Source: Vibrio maerlii (GTDB lineage Bacteria; Pseudomonadota; Gammaproteobacteria; Enterobacterales; Vibrionaceae). From it: a stretch of 64,000 nt of DNA. The stretch is taken from the NCBI RefSeq assembly GCF_003415655.1, contig NZ_QRHC01000015.1, forward strand, positions 28,775 to 92,774, given 5' to 3'. Positions 17,304 through 25,369 of this stretch are shown one piece after another; within the stretch, counting starts at the first letter, position 1; each line of letters opens with the position of its first letter. The translations under genes and the position numbers were made by a program. The notes beneath the pieces are model-generated. The model was not told the DNA's origin, ran no database searches, and saw nothing but the letters and a program-made list of their open reading frames with translations.

Positions 17304-17519
17304 GCCGATGTAAGTTGTTGTTCTTATGCTGAGTGACTAGAAACCACCATATCACAGTGATATAAAACTGCTATTACTAACGCATTCTGTACGGGTAAAC
17401 GTTCAAATTTACACCATCTCAACAATAAGACTGTGACCAAAACACACCTTTATTCCTATTGTCGAATCTATAGATATTACCTAATTAAATAAGACCCAAG
17501 AATAATTAGGTACAGCGTC

Positions 17520-18512
17520 ATGGCTATATCCCATTCCATTGTTCCATTAACATTGTGTTCTTTGTTTATTGCACCACTGTATGCAGAAGATGATCAACCA
17601 AAGCGTCCTCAAACCGTCACCGATGTAAACCAGCGCTCTGGTGTACTTACTCCAAAAGGTAAAGTGACTTTCGATGCTTCAATTAGTTACACGCAAAACT
17701 CATCCAACAATGTATCCGTCGTAGGCTATACCATTCTTCCAACTCTGATTGTCGGGTTAATTGAAGTCAGTGATGCAGACAGAACGACGATTACCGCAGG
17801 GCTAACAGCTCGCTACGGTTTATTTGATGATACTGAGTTGGAGGTTCGCTTGCCTTATGTGTATCGTAACGATCAGATATCGACTCGCCCTATCGGACAA
17901 GGTGCAGGAGACGATGATGTGGTTAATACTTCAGAGAAAGGCGGTGGATTAGGTGACATCGAGTTTGCCATAAGACACCAGTTCAACTTTGATACCACGC
18001 CATATTGGGTAGGTAGCTTGAAGTTTAAGTCAGATACTGGCCGCTCACCTTATGACATTGATATCGACCCGAGTACTCGTGAGTTTGATGAAGTGCCGAC
18101 AGGTTCCGGCTTTTGGAGCATCGAGCCAGGGCTTTCAATGATCTACCCAACCGACCCTGCCGTTCTCTTTGCAAACCTTGGTTATACCTACAATATCAAA
18201 GACACTAAAAGTATCGGCGATACATCGGCAGAAATTGATTTAGGAGACACCATCTCTCTTGGAGCTGGGATGGGTTTTGCTCTTAACCCAGACCTTTCAT
18301 TTTCCTTCGGAATTAGTCATAGAACGATTTTGAAAAGTAAAACTGATGGACAAACGTCCGATGAAGCCAAAGTTTTGCAATTGGATACGATTAACTTTGG
18401 TATTAACTATGCGTATTCAGAAACTTCCTCCTTTAACATCAGTGCTCAGGCAGGGTTAACAGAAGACACCCCCGATTTTCAATTAACACTGAGGATGCCT
18501 TTTGCTTTTTAG
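17520..18512 (+). CDS. outer-membrane beta-barrel, FapF-like (phenol_MetA_deg-type)
   Basis: A signal peptide (residues 1-22, ending PLYAE) is followed by RPQTVTDVNQRSGVLTPKGK and about 290 residues of amphipathic strands, ending in LRMPFAF with a terminal aromatic. The barrel pattern matches the phenol_MetA_deg-like group to which FapF, the amyloid-subunit secretion pore of Pseudomonas, belongs. At 330 residues it is shorter than FapF and lacks a long N-terminal coiled coil. It converges on the amyloid-type operon (12-base gap), so it is physically linked but separately transcribed. Role as the exit pore for those subunits is inferred from linkage. Confidence 0.7.
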   Translation: MAISHSIVPLTLCSLFIAPLYAEDDQPKRPQTVTDVNQRSGVLTPKGKVTFDASISYTQNSSNNVSVVGYTILPTLIVGLIEVSDADRTTITAGLTARYGLFDDTELEVRLPYVYRNDQISTRPIGQGAGDDDVVNTSEKGGGLGDIEFAIRHQFNFDTTPYWVGSLKFKSDTGRSPYDIDIDPSTREFDEVPTGSGFWSIEPGLSMIYPTDPAVLFANLGYTYNIKDTKSIGDTSAEIDLGDTISLGAGMGFALNPDLSFSFGISHRTILKSKTDGQTSDEAKVLQLDTINFGINYAYSETSSFNISAQAGLTEDTPDFQLTLRMPFAF

Positions 18513-18524
18513 TTGGTACTCCAG

Positions 18525-19133
18525 CTAGTATTGTCCTATGAGAAGTGCATCTTGCAAACGTCTATGATTGACCCTTTGCTTGAGCATTTCTCCCACATTA
18601 GCATCAATATCTACAATGGTACTTAATCCTAAGACACTATTATCTAGCGTATTTTGAATTACGTTTGTGATGTTTGATGCTATAGCGGTAGACGATACTG
18701 CATTAACGTTGCTGCCGATCGTGCTCTCTACTTCAGAAGTTATGTCGACCAATGAGTCTGGGATAATGGATTCACCATTAGTACTTTCAATAGTGTTACC
18801 CTCACCTACCTGTACAACATTCACTAAACGATCATCGACTGCTTGTACAATTTCATCGTTTGTCGGAATAACAGGCTGTCTCTTCAACGCTCCATTTTCA
18901 ATGACTAACTCTGCAATTTGATTGTGAAAGACTAACTTGCCATTAATGGAGGTTTGCACGCGTAAACCTATATTAACAACGTAGTCATTACTGAATCGAA
19001 AGCCTCCTCGATATTGAGAGAGCTGCGCCTCTGACATTGGAAGTAGATCTTGTGATAGTTGAAGCTCATCTGCGTTTGCAACACTACTCGCAAACAATAG
19101 GCTACAACCAACAAGCCACGCTTTGGATTTCAT
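18525..19133 (-). CDS. secreted Fap-like accessory or minor subunit protein
   Basis: A signal peptide (residues 1-21, ending SVANA) precedes a 180-residue secreted protein. The segment LPMSEAQLSQYRGGFRFSND looks like a processing/propeptide region with a double glycine (RGG) as in C39 substrates. The C-terminal half contains ITNVIQNTLDNSVLG, which resembles the repeated motif of the two amyloid-like proteins upstream in this operon. It lies three bases after the C39 peptidase gene. By position and motif it may be a FapE- or FapB-like protein. Exact orthology is uncertain. Confidence 0.65.
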   Translation of the reverse strand: MKSKAWLVGCSLLFASSVANADELQLSQDLLPMSEAQLSQYRGGFRFSNDYVVNIGLRVQTSINGKLVFHNQIAELVIENGALKRQPVIPTNDEIVQAVDDRLVNVVQVGEGNTIESTNGESIIPDSLVDITSEVESTIGSNVNAVSSTAIASNITNVIQNTLDNSVLGLSTIVDIDANVGEMLKQRVNHRRLQDALLIGQY

Positions 19134-19136
19134 TGG

Positions 19137-19814
19137 TTAGTAATCTCCAGCTTGTGGCAAAGTGATGCTGATTACACCTAAAGACTCTCTAGAAACACCT
19201 CGCTCTACAGGTGCTTTCTGGTGAATCGCATACTTGTCATCCGTAATAAATGTTTGTTTCCCAATATTGGCATGATTTCGTATAAGTAGGACTATTCCCT
19301 GATAATATTGCTCGAACTCTTCAAAACTCATCATCATCGTGCCTCTAGACGGATCACCGAGAATAATGGATGAGCTATTCATTCCTTTAATTACAACGAA
19401 GTGCATGTAGCCGTCAAAGTTCACTAACGTAATGCCTGGGACACCTACTTTTCTGATCGTATCAATATTGACCTTAAAACCATCGGAATTAAAACCAAGA
19501 TCAGCTAAATACGCTTTCATATCCAATAGAGAAAACCCCTTTTGCTTAATTATCTCCTTATTCCCTTTTTCAAACATTGCTGCAAAGATATCTCCCTCGT
19601 AAGAAGGTGTATCATAGTGATAGGTTAATAATGTTGCTAACGCTGCTGATCCACAGCTAAAGTCATATTGTTGGCGATGAACATCACCAAACTTCATCTC
19701 TTGAAAACTCTTTACTGGAACCTTATATAGTCCACGTTCTGGCAAATAATTGAGAGCTGAACAAAGTGGGCTAAATAGCCCACCTATTATTAATAGTGCC
19801 GTTATCTGTTTCAT
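19137..19814 (-). CDS. secreted C39-family cysteine peptidase, FapD-like
   Basis: A signal peptide (residues 1-20) precedes a stand-alone C39 bacteriocin-processing-type domain: QQYDFSCGSAALATLL (oxyanion Gln and catalytic Cys), GYMHFVVIKG (catalytic His) and LGDPSRGTM (Asp). Unlike ABC-exporter-fused C39 domains, no membrane or ATPase segment follows, so it acts in the periplasm. In the Fap amyloid system the C39 protein FapD is required for subunit secretion. Location among amyloid-like subunits supports the same role. The ATG at 19814 overlaps the region of the preceding stop and implies coupled translation. Confidence 0.82.
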   Translation of the reverse strand: MKQITALLIIGGLFSPLCSALNYLPERGLYKVPVKSFQEMKFGDVHRQQYDFSCGSAALATLLTYHYDTPSYEGDIFAAMFEKGNKEIIKQKGFSLLDMKAYLADLGFNSDGFKVNIDTIRKVGVPGITLVNFDGYMHFVVIKGMNSSSIILGDPSRGTMMMSFEEFEQYYQGIVLLIRNHANIGKQTFITDDKYAIHQKAPVERGVSRESLGVISITLPQAGDY

Positions 19815-19816
19815 AA

Positions 19817-20143
19817 TCACTTCATCGACATATTAACGACGGTTGCATTCTGAATTAGAACGTTATTTCCACTATTTTGAATAACGCTCGTGATCCCCGA
19901 GCTCTCCATTAAAGCCCCTGAGGCAATGATATTATTACCGGTCACGGAATTATTAACCGAGTTACCAGCACTTATCCCTTTGATGTCTGAGCTTGCAACC
20001 ACATTGTCGATATCGAGATGATATTCTCCACCGCGAGAGCTTTCTAACAGAACATTAGAAAGCTCGTCATGAGAGATCTCGATGTCATCGGCATAAGCAG
20101 ATAGCGTAACTAGCACACAACAAGTAAGTAATACCGTACGCAT
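19817..20143 (-). CDS. small amyloid-like secreted protein (FapA/FapB-like)
   Basis: 108 residues with a signal peptide ending AYADD. The segment NVLLESSRGGEYHLDIDNVVASSDIKG contains a double glycine. The C-terminus carries SGITSVIQNSGNNVLIQNATV, a Gln/Asn-rich motif also found at the end of the 319-residue protein encoded just upstream. The shared order (D-I-x-N-x-V-A-S-x-D, then the Q-N motif) suggests the two are paralogues, this one lacking the repeat block. Nucleator or chaperone of the fibre is a plausible role. Confidence 0.68.
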   Translation of the reverse strand: MRTVLLTCCVLVTLSAYADDIEISHDELSNVLLESSRGGEYHLDIDNVVASSDIKGISAGNSVNNSVTGNNIIASGALMESSGITSVIQNSGNNVLIQNATVVNMSMK

Positions 20144-20159
20144 CGCTTTCTCCTATTTT

Positions 20160-21119
20160 TTACTCACCTGTAAACACAGATGCATTAGTGCTAACAGCTT
20201 GTTGAGTCAAAGAGTTAGCTCCGGCGTTTTGCGAAATCGTTGTGATCCCCGCCGCACCAGTAAAGCCATCCATCGAGTTAGTATTGTCCACACGAATGTT
20301 GCCACTCAGAGGTGTACCATAAGATACGGATACCCCTCCAACACTACCCGCGAGATCAGCGCTAGCCGCAACACTATTGGCCTCAATATCGATCATGAAA
20401 GTGTTGGAAGTAGTCGTGGTATTAGCACTGTTGTTCCAAGTATTGTCGTTATCGTTACTTGCATCAGTTGCAGTATTACCACTCAATAGATTTGCTGTGT
20501 TACCGCTATCATCAATACTATTGTCAGTGTTGCCACTGTCATCAACGCTATTGTCAACATCAGTATTTGCGCTGTTGTTCCAAGTGTTGTCATCATCGCT
20601 ACTACTATCAGTCGCGGTGTTACCACTTAGCAAATTAGCCGTATTGCCACTGTCGTCAATGCTATTATCCGTATCAATACTATTATCAGTATCTGTATTA
20701 GCACTTCCATTCCAGGTGTTGTCATTATCATTGCTACTGTCAGTCGCAGTGTTACCACTCAACAAGTTAGCTGTATTGCCACTATCATCAATACTATTGT
20801 CGGTGTTACCACTATCATCAACACTATTGTCAGTCGCAGTATTACCACTCAAGAAGTTAGCGGTATTACCACTGTCGTCAACACTATTGTCCGTCGCGGT
20901 GAGAGTATTACCACTATCATCAACACTGTTATCTGTCGCGACTAGTGTATTGCCGCTGTCATCCACACTGTTGTCAATGGCCGTATTGTCACTTAAAAAG
21001 TCATTGTGGCTCGCTAAGTCATTACTACCATTATTATCATTTGAGTTATTTGCTAGTGCATTACCGGTTAAAAAAAGTGCCGACAACGCAATTGCAATTC
21101 CTGATTTTTGTAAGTTCAT
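20160..21119 (-). CDS. repeat-containing amyloid-like fibre subunit (FapC-like)
   Basis: The start at 21119 follows a GGAG site 8 bases upstream. A signal peptide (ending NALA) is followed by a low-complexity block with eight copies of D-N-S-[V/I]-D-D-S-G-N-T. Several are extended by ANLLSGNTATD and NTWNxSANT segments. The block is almost free of charged basic or aromatic residues. The C-terminal ~85 residues contain FMIDIEANSVAASADLAG and GITTISQNAGANSLTQQAV, like Fap/curli Gln-Asn motifs. It is first in the operon and probably the major secreted fibre subunit. The repeat block could be mutable in copy number. Confidence 0.72.
   Translation of the reverse strand: MNLQKSGIAIALSALFLTGNALANNSNDNNGSNDLASHNDFLSDNTAIDNSVDDSGNTLVATDNSVDDSGNTLTATDNSVDDSGNTANFLSGNTATDNSVDDSGNTDNSIDDSGNTANLLSGNTATDSSNDNDNTWNGSANTDTDNSIDTDNSIDDSGNTANLLSGNTATDSSSDDDNTWNNSANTDVDNSVDDSGNTDNSIDDSGNTANLLSGNTATDASNDNDNTWNNSANTTTTSNTFMIDIEANSVAASADLAGSVGGVSVSYGTPLSGNIRVDNTNSMDGFTGAAGITTISQNAGANSLTQQAVSTNASVFTGE
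20425..20975. repeat. tandem Asn/Asp/Ser repeat block within amyloid-like gene
   Basis: Eight imperfect copies of a 30-base unit encoding DNS[V/I]DDSGNT, some separated by a longer spacer encoding ANLLSGNTATD. Nucleotide copies are similar enough that slippage or recombination could change the number. Confidence 0.8.
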
Positions 21120-21651
21120 AACATTTACTCCGTTACTAAATGTCACATTCATTTCTGATGATTGGTGCCCGAAAGCAAGGTGATTATAGGTATGAGTAAT
21201 TGGTATACGATCTCACTATTAAGACAATTAAAAGTGATCAGAATAAAATTAGAGTAACATTGAAATTAATCCAGTGATAATCTCTTAAATATCAATAATT
21301 AATTAGCAAACATTTAATAAGGTTGGATAGTCTTGACTATTTTGTACGACAAAGTATTAACAGACAAATAGTGTATTTAACCTAACTAATAGAACCAAGA
21401 AAATAAATACTTCTTATCTGGTATTTTCTATAAGAGCATAAATATAAAGGATTTTTCTATGTGTTCCCTATCGGATTTAATCACCTCCTGTAACATCTAG
21501 CACTTTTATATTAATTATTTTACAGTAGGGGTGCACTAATTCTCATCCGTACATTTACTCTCTGAGCAAACTATACTCACCCTTATCCAGTTAGGGTTAA
21601 GGAAATAAAATATCCGAGATCACGTCCTGTTACTTTTAGGGATACGGAAAA
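21120..21651. other. AT-rich regulatory region between amyloid operon and regulator
   Basis: 532 bases separate the divergent starts of the amyloid-like subunit gene and the LuxR-type regulator. It is strongly AT-rich, as for curli-type control regions. I see a weak ACCCT/AGGGT inverted repeat near 21579-21597 but no protein-coding frame. It probably contains both promoters and binding sites for the regulator. Confidence 0.55.
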
Positions 21652-22281
21652 ATGCAACCACGTCAGATAACACTTCTTGCGCCAGAGGGCTTACAGCGCT
21701 GCTTGATTGAAAAGCAGCTTTCAATTATCAACAATACGAGTATTACGTCCTGTTCCACACATCAGCTGATTGTAAATACTAACAGTAGAAAACCGGACTT
21801 AGTCGTGCTCGATTATCACTACCTTGTTCAGTTACAAGAAGGATCGACGTTGCCGGACTTCGACTTATTGGACCTTAATATACTGATTCATAACGTCCCT
21901 AAAACAGGTGAAGACTATAGCTTTATGAGGTGGGAGTCTTTGAAAGGAATGTTGTTTGAAACAGCTTCGATTGACCACCTTACCGAGAGTGTGATGTACA
22001 TTCTCAATGGCGGGCTTTGGCTACCAAGGCAGTGCCTTGAAAGCATGATTAACTACTACCGGACTCCAAGTGTATTGAGAACTGGAGAGGTTGATGCATT
22101 AACTAAGAGAGAAAGGCAGATTCTTGAGCTACTAGGAAGGGACTATTCGAATCAGAAAATCGCCGATCAGCTCTTTCTTGCTGAAAGTACCGTGAAAACA
22201 CATATTTTCAAGCTTTATAAAAAGCTCCATGTACACAAACGCGAGGATGCGGTTAAAGCATTAAAGCTTATGAGAAAGTAA
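21652..22281 (+). CDS. LuxR-type transcription regulator of the CsgD/VpsT group
   Basis: 209 residues: an N-terminal receiver-like domain (PDLVVLDYHYLVQL) lacking the usual acidic phosphorylation set, and a C-terminal LuxR helix-turn-helix (residues ~148-205: LTKRERQILELL, IADQLFLAESTVKTH). The linker helix contains W123-L-P-R126 where VpsT-type c-di-GMP sensors have W[F/L/M][T/S]R; proline replaces the Thr/Ser. CsgD and VpsT control curli and biofilm matrix genes. Divergent position next to amyloid-like genes makes this the likely local activator. c-di-GMP binding is doubtful given the motif change. Confidence 0.82.
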   Translation: MQPRQITLLAPEGLQRCLIEKQLSIINNTSITSCSTHQLIVNTNSRKPDLVVLDYHYLVQLQEGSTLPDFDLLDLNILIHNVPKTGEDYSFMRWESLKGMLFETASIDHLTESVMYILNGGLWLPRQCLESMINYYRTPSVLRTGEVDALTKRERQILELLGRDYSNQKIADQLFLAESTVKTHIFKLYKKLHVHKREDAVKALKLMRK

Positions 22282-22296
22282 TCTTCTTGAACCATT

Positions 22297-22325
22297 AAAA
22301 AACGCGACCTAATTGTCGCGTTTTT
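22297..22325. terminator. bidirectional intrinsic terminator
   Basis: AAAAACGCGAC / GTCGCGTTTTT stem lies between the convergent regulator and DHH phosphoesterase genes, with A- and T-runs on both flanks. Confidence 0.88.
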
Positions 22326-22343
22326 CATTCTATTCAACAATGT

Positions 22344-23279
22344 TTAGCCATCAGCCGTAATTGAGGTGATCAGCTCTTGCTGCACTTGCTCTGCTTTATC
22401 AACATCAATCTGGCATGTACCTGCGGCAATATGACCACCACCGCCATACTTAAGCATTAACTCACCAACATTGGTTTTTGATCCGCGATCAAAGATCGAT
22501 TTGCCAGTCGCAAATACAATATTTTGTTTCTGGAAACCCCACATCTTGTGAATAGAGATATTACACTCAGGGAAGAGTGCATAAATGACAAATCGGTTAC
22601 CCGCGTAGATCACTTCTTCGCTAGTCAAATCCAGAAGAACCAAGTTATTGTGGACAGTCGCACAGCGTTTGATCTGCTCTTTGAACTTCACTTCGTGTTC
22701 TCGGTAAAGCTCAATACGTTCTTTCACATCTGGTAGCTCTAGGATTTCTTCAATGGAGTGATCTTTGCAGTAGTCAATCAGGTCCATCATTAACGCGTAG
22801 TTTGAGATACGGAACTCGCGGAAACGACCTAAACCTGTACGAGCATCCATTAAGAAGTTCAATAGATTCCAGCCTTGAGAGTCCAACACCTCATCCATAT
22901 TGAACTGAGCAGAATCCCCTTTATCTACCGCAGCCATCATGTCTAACCACGCTTCAGGGAATGTCTCTAAGCCGCCATAGTAATCCCATACTACACGAGC
23001 AGCAGAAGGAGCATCGGGATCAATAACGTGATTTGGTCGCTCACCTGTATTACGGATCGTTTCAGATAAGTGGTGATCAAAAGTGAGATGTGAAGCCTCA
23101 ACATAAGGCAAGTTAGTCACAATGTCGTTTGAGGTTATTTCAATCTTGCCATCTTGCATGTCCTTCGGGTGGACAAACTTAATATCATCAATGAGTTCTT
23201 TTTGCTTTAGTAAAACCGCACATACTAAGCCATCAAAATCACTGCGAGTTACTAATCGGTATTTGGTTTGTTCTGACAT
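22344..23279 (-). CDS. DHH-family phosphoesterase (exopolyphosphatase-like)
   Basis: 311 residues with the DHH-superfamily motifs RSDFDGLVCA (motif I), TFDHHLSE (motif III, DHH) and the DHHA1 glycine motif KYGGGGHIAAGTCQI at the C-terminus. Members hydrolyse phosphodiester or phosphoanhydride bonds (small nucleotides, nanoRNA, pyrophosphate) with Mn ions in the cytosol. It is annotated exopolyphosphatase-like in vibrios, but the substrate is unproven. Own promoter region of about 250 bases lies upstream. Confidence 0.85.
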   Translation of the reverse strand: MSEQTKYRLVTRSDFDGLVCAVLLKQKELIDDIKFVHPKDMQDGKIEITSNDIVTNLPYVEASHLTFDHHLSETIRNTGERPNHVIDPDAPSAARVVWDYYGGLETFPEAWLDMMAAVDKGDSAQFNMDEVLDSQGWNLLNFLMDARTGLGRFREFRISNYALMMDLIDYCKDHSIEEILELPDVKERIELYREHEVKFKEQIKRCATVHNNLVLLDLTSEEVIYAGNRFVIYALFPECNISIHKMWGFQKQNIVFATGKSIFDRGSKTNVGELMLKYGGGGHIAAGTCQIDVDKAEQVQQELITSITADG

Positions 23280-23536
23280 CGTTTATTCTTCCTTTAATTG
23301 TGTCTTCGACATCGGTCGATAGAACTTTCTAGCCGAACTTCAGCTAACCCGTAAAGCTGAACTTGTTGGTTTAAGATAACCGTACTCAATCCTCAAAACA
23401 AGACTTCAGCATACAGTCTGCTAACATTTATTTAAAGCCTAGGTAATATAATATAAAACTCAGATAATAAAGGCTTAATGAACAAAGAAGGTTATTCAAA
23501 CGTAACAGTTGTTACCGTTAGACTTTGGGAGAGTGT

Positions 23537-24547
23537 GTGAAAAAGTGGGTAGCAAGAGGTATATCGTTAGCAATAGGCTTAATGACTAGCGGATGTCTAT
23601 GGCAAGACGAACACGAAGCTATGTTTAATGATTACCAAGATCGGATTAGCAATGTCTTAGGCGTTGAGAACAGCACTGCTCCAGACATTCAGCTCATCAC
23701 AATTCCGAGTAAAAGAAAGGTGCACCACGAGATCCCGCCTGTCACTTTAGGTTTATTAGAAAGTTATCAGCTAAGACGCTGCGGCCTATTTCAACTCATT
23801 GCCGAGAAAAACTCTCAGCTTGGTAAGGTTCAAGATCAGTTCCATCACTTAGATTATGAGACAAGATTACTGAATACGCTGGAGCGTTGCTTGGTCGACG
23901 AGACCTTCAGCCTTAAGGAACGCCAAGAGCTTGAGTCAGTGCAGAAGACCAAGCAAAGCCACTACCCGCTACATGTTCGAAACCTACTGGTGTCAAGTAA
24001 AGCGATGTCAGCACAGTTATCCGGATCCGCCTGGCTTTCAAACTCTTCAGCAACATCTTCTGTGATGCACGCGATAGACAGCATTGCTTTGCTCACGAGT
24101 TCGTCTTTGAGTTGGCAAGAGAAATCCACATTAAACGTTAAGCAATATCAAGAGGTCTTGGAAAAATCTAAAGTTATCGGGGACTTGTATTACTCAAAAC
24201 AACGTGCAGTTCAATGGCTAGATCTCACCACGGAGACAATTCGAAACAACTCAAAATTAGTACCTTGTGGCAAGAATCGCGATACGACGAAACTTAAATA
24301 TCTGAATAACGTGTTCCAACTCTACTATGTCGAACAGGTGCAGCCCTATCTTGCATACCTCAACAAAACACATCATGAATTGAAGGACGCTAGTACCCTC
24401 ATCAATACTCTGTTCATTGAGCTCAATGAGTCTTACCCGAACGATACTATTCACCAACAGTTTAAACAAGCATCCAAACGGCACGTTAAGGCGTGGCAAA
24501 CGCTATTCAAACGCTGTGATGTTTCACCTGCGGCATTGAAGTCTTAA
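23537..24547 (+). CDS. DUF3080 family lipoprotein
   Basis: GTG at 23537 lies 5 bases after GGGAG and is preferred over the TTG at 23525. The N-terminus (VKKWVARGISLAIGLMTSGC) is a lipoprotein signal with Cys at position 20. The helical mature part (about 315 residues) resembles DUF3080, a family of unknown function in marine gammaproteobacteria. It converges on the secretion operon, ending 22 bases from the small HlyD adaptor gene, and has no evident functional link to it. Confidence 0.8.
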   Translation: MKKWVARGISLAIGLMTSGCLWQDEHEAMFNDYQDRISNVLGVENSTAPDIQLITIPSKRKVHHEIPPVTLGLLESYQLRRCGLFQLIAEKNSQLGKVQDQFHHLDYETRLLNTLERCLVDETFSLKERQELESVQKTKQSHYPLHVRNLLVSSKAMSAQLSGSAWLSNSSATSSVMHAIDSIALLTSSSLSWQEKSTLNVKQYQEVLEKSKVIGDLYYSKQRAVQWLDLTTETIRNNSKLVPCGKNRDTTKLKYLNNVFQLYYVEQVQPYLAYLNKTHHELKDASTLINTLFIELNESYPNDTIHQQFKQASKRHVKAWQTLFKRCDVSPAALKS

Positions 24548-24569
24548 ACTCACTTGGCAGCAACTAGAG

Positions 24570-25340
24570 CTACTTAGAGGTAAAGTCAGCTTGACACCTT
24601 ACACCGGCAGATAGATCCCCTTTATCGTTACTTAGTGAAACCGTCACTGCAAAGGTATTACTCGCGGCATCAATGATAGGGTCGATAATCTTAACCGTTC
24701 CCTCGTAAGGTTGTTGGGTACCAATTGGGGTTAGGGACACTTTTTCACCTTTCGACACTGAGCCATATAACTCAGCCGGAAGAACAATTTCGGCATGCAT
24801 TGGATTCAACGTTGCCACGCGCAGAAATGGCGTTTCATCCACAAACTCACCAGGGTCCTTAATTCTTTCGATGACGACACCAGAGATAGGACTGCGCGTT
24901 TTTCGTTGTGCTAGTCTCACTCGCGCTTCCTTTAGTTGATAAGCAGCAAGGCGCTGCTCCGTTAGCATCTCATCCTGCTCGTTGTCTGAAATGAGATTTT
25001 TTTTAAAAAGCTCAGCGTTTCGTTTCACTTTACGTGTTGCAAACTCTAATCGTGCTTGAACGGTGTTCACAGCTGCTGTTTCGACGGTCGACTTTAACTC
25101 CATGACCACCTGACCTTTCTTAACGGTATCGCCGCGCTGTACGTTCATCTCTTTTATTACGCCCTGCACTTCACTACTGAGCTCAACGTCAAAACTCGGC
25201 TCTAGTAAGCAGCTTAACGGTTGTGACGGAAACTCATTAGGGAATGTCTCCGCATAGGTATTGCTCACAGATATTGATGCGATAGTTGAGACTATCACTA
25301 CTGGTAAGAAGGCAAAATTCCATTTTCTCGTTTTCTTCAT
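24570..25340 (-). CDS. small periplasmic adaptor protein (HlyD/RND-type) of the giant-adhesin locus
   Basis: 256 residues with a signal peptide (ending NTYAE). It holds a biotinyl-lipoyl half (DVELSSEVQGVIKEMNV, GDTVKKGQVVMEL), a short coiled-coil hairpin (residues ~88-130) and a beta-barrel domain (LRVATLNPMHAEIVLP). It is shorter than usual adaptors and lacks a membrane helix beyond the signal. Last gene of the minus-strand export operon, 29 bases after the SecA-like gene. With two HlyD-fusion proteins in the same operon, it is the third adaptor, perhaps linking the inner-membrane parts to the TolC protein. Confidence 0.85.
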   Translation of the reverse strand: MKKTRKWNFAFLPVVIVSTIASISVSNTYAETFPNEFPSQPLSCLLEPSFDVELSSEVQGVIKEMNVQRGDTVKKGQVVMELKSTVETAAVNTVQARLEFATRKVKRNAELFKKNLISDNEQDEMLTEQRLAAYQLKEARVRLAQRKTRSPISGVVIERIKDPGEFVDETPFLRVATLNPMHAEIVLPAELYGSVSKGEKVSLTPIGTQQPYEGTVKIIDPIIDAASNTFAVTVSLSNDKGDLSAGVRCQADFTSK

Positions 25341-25369
25341 AGCTTGTTATACCTTATGCCCAAACAGGG

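Noticed and set aside
20377..21183. 268-residue open frame on the plus strand opposite the amyloid-like repeat gene
   Set aside because: It is the antisense of the repeats, giving monotonous Leu/Ser/Val sequence with no signal, ribosome site or family likeness.
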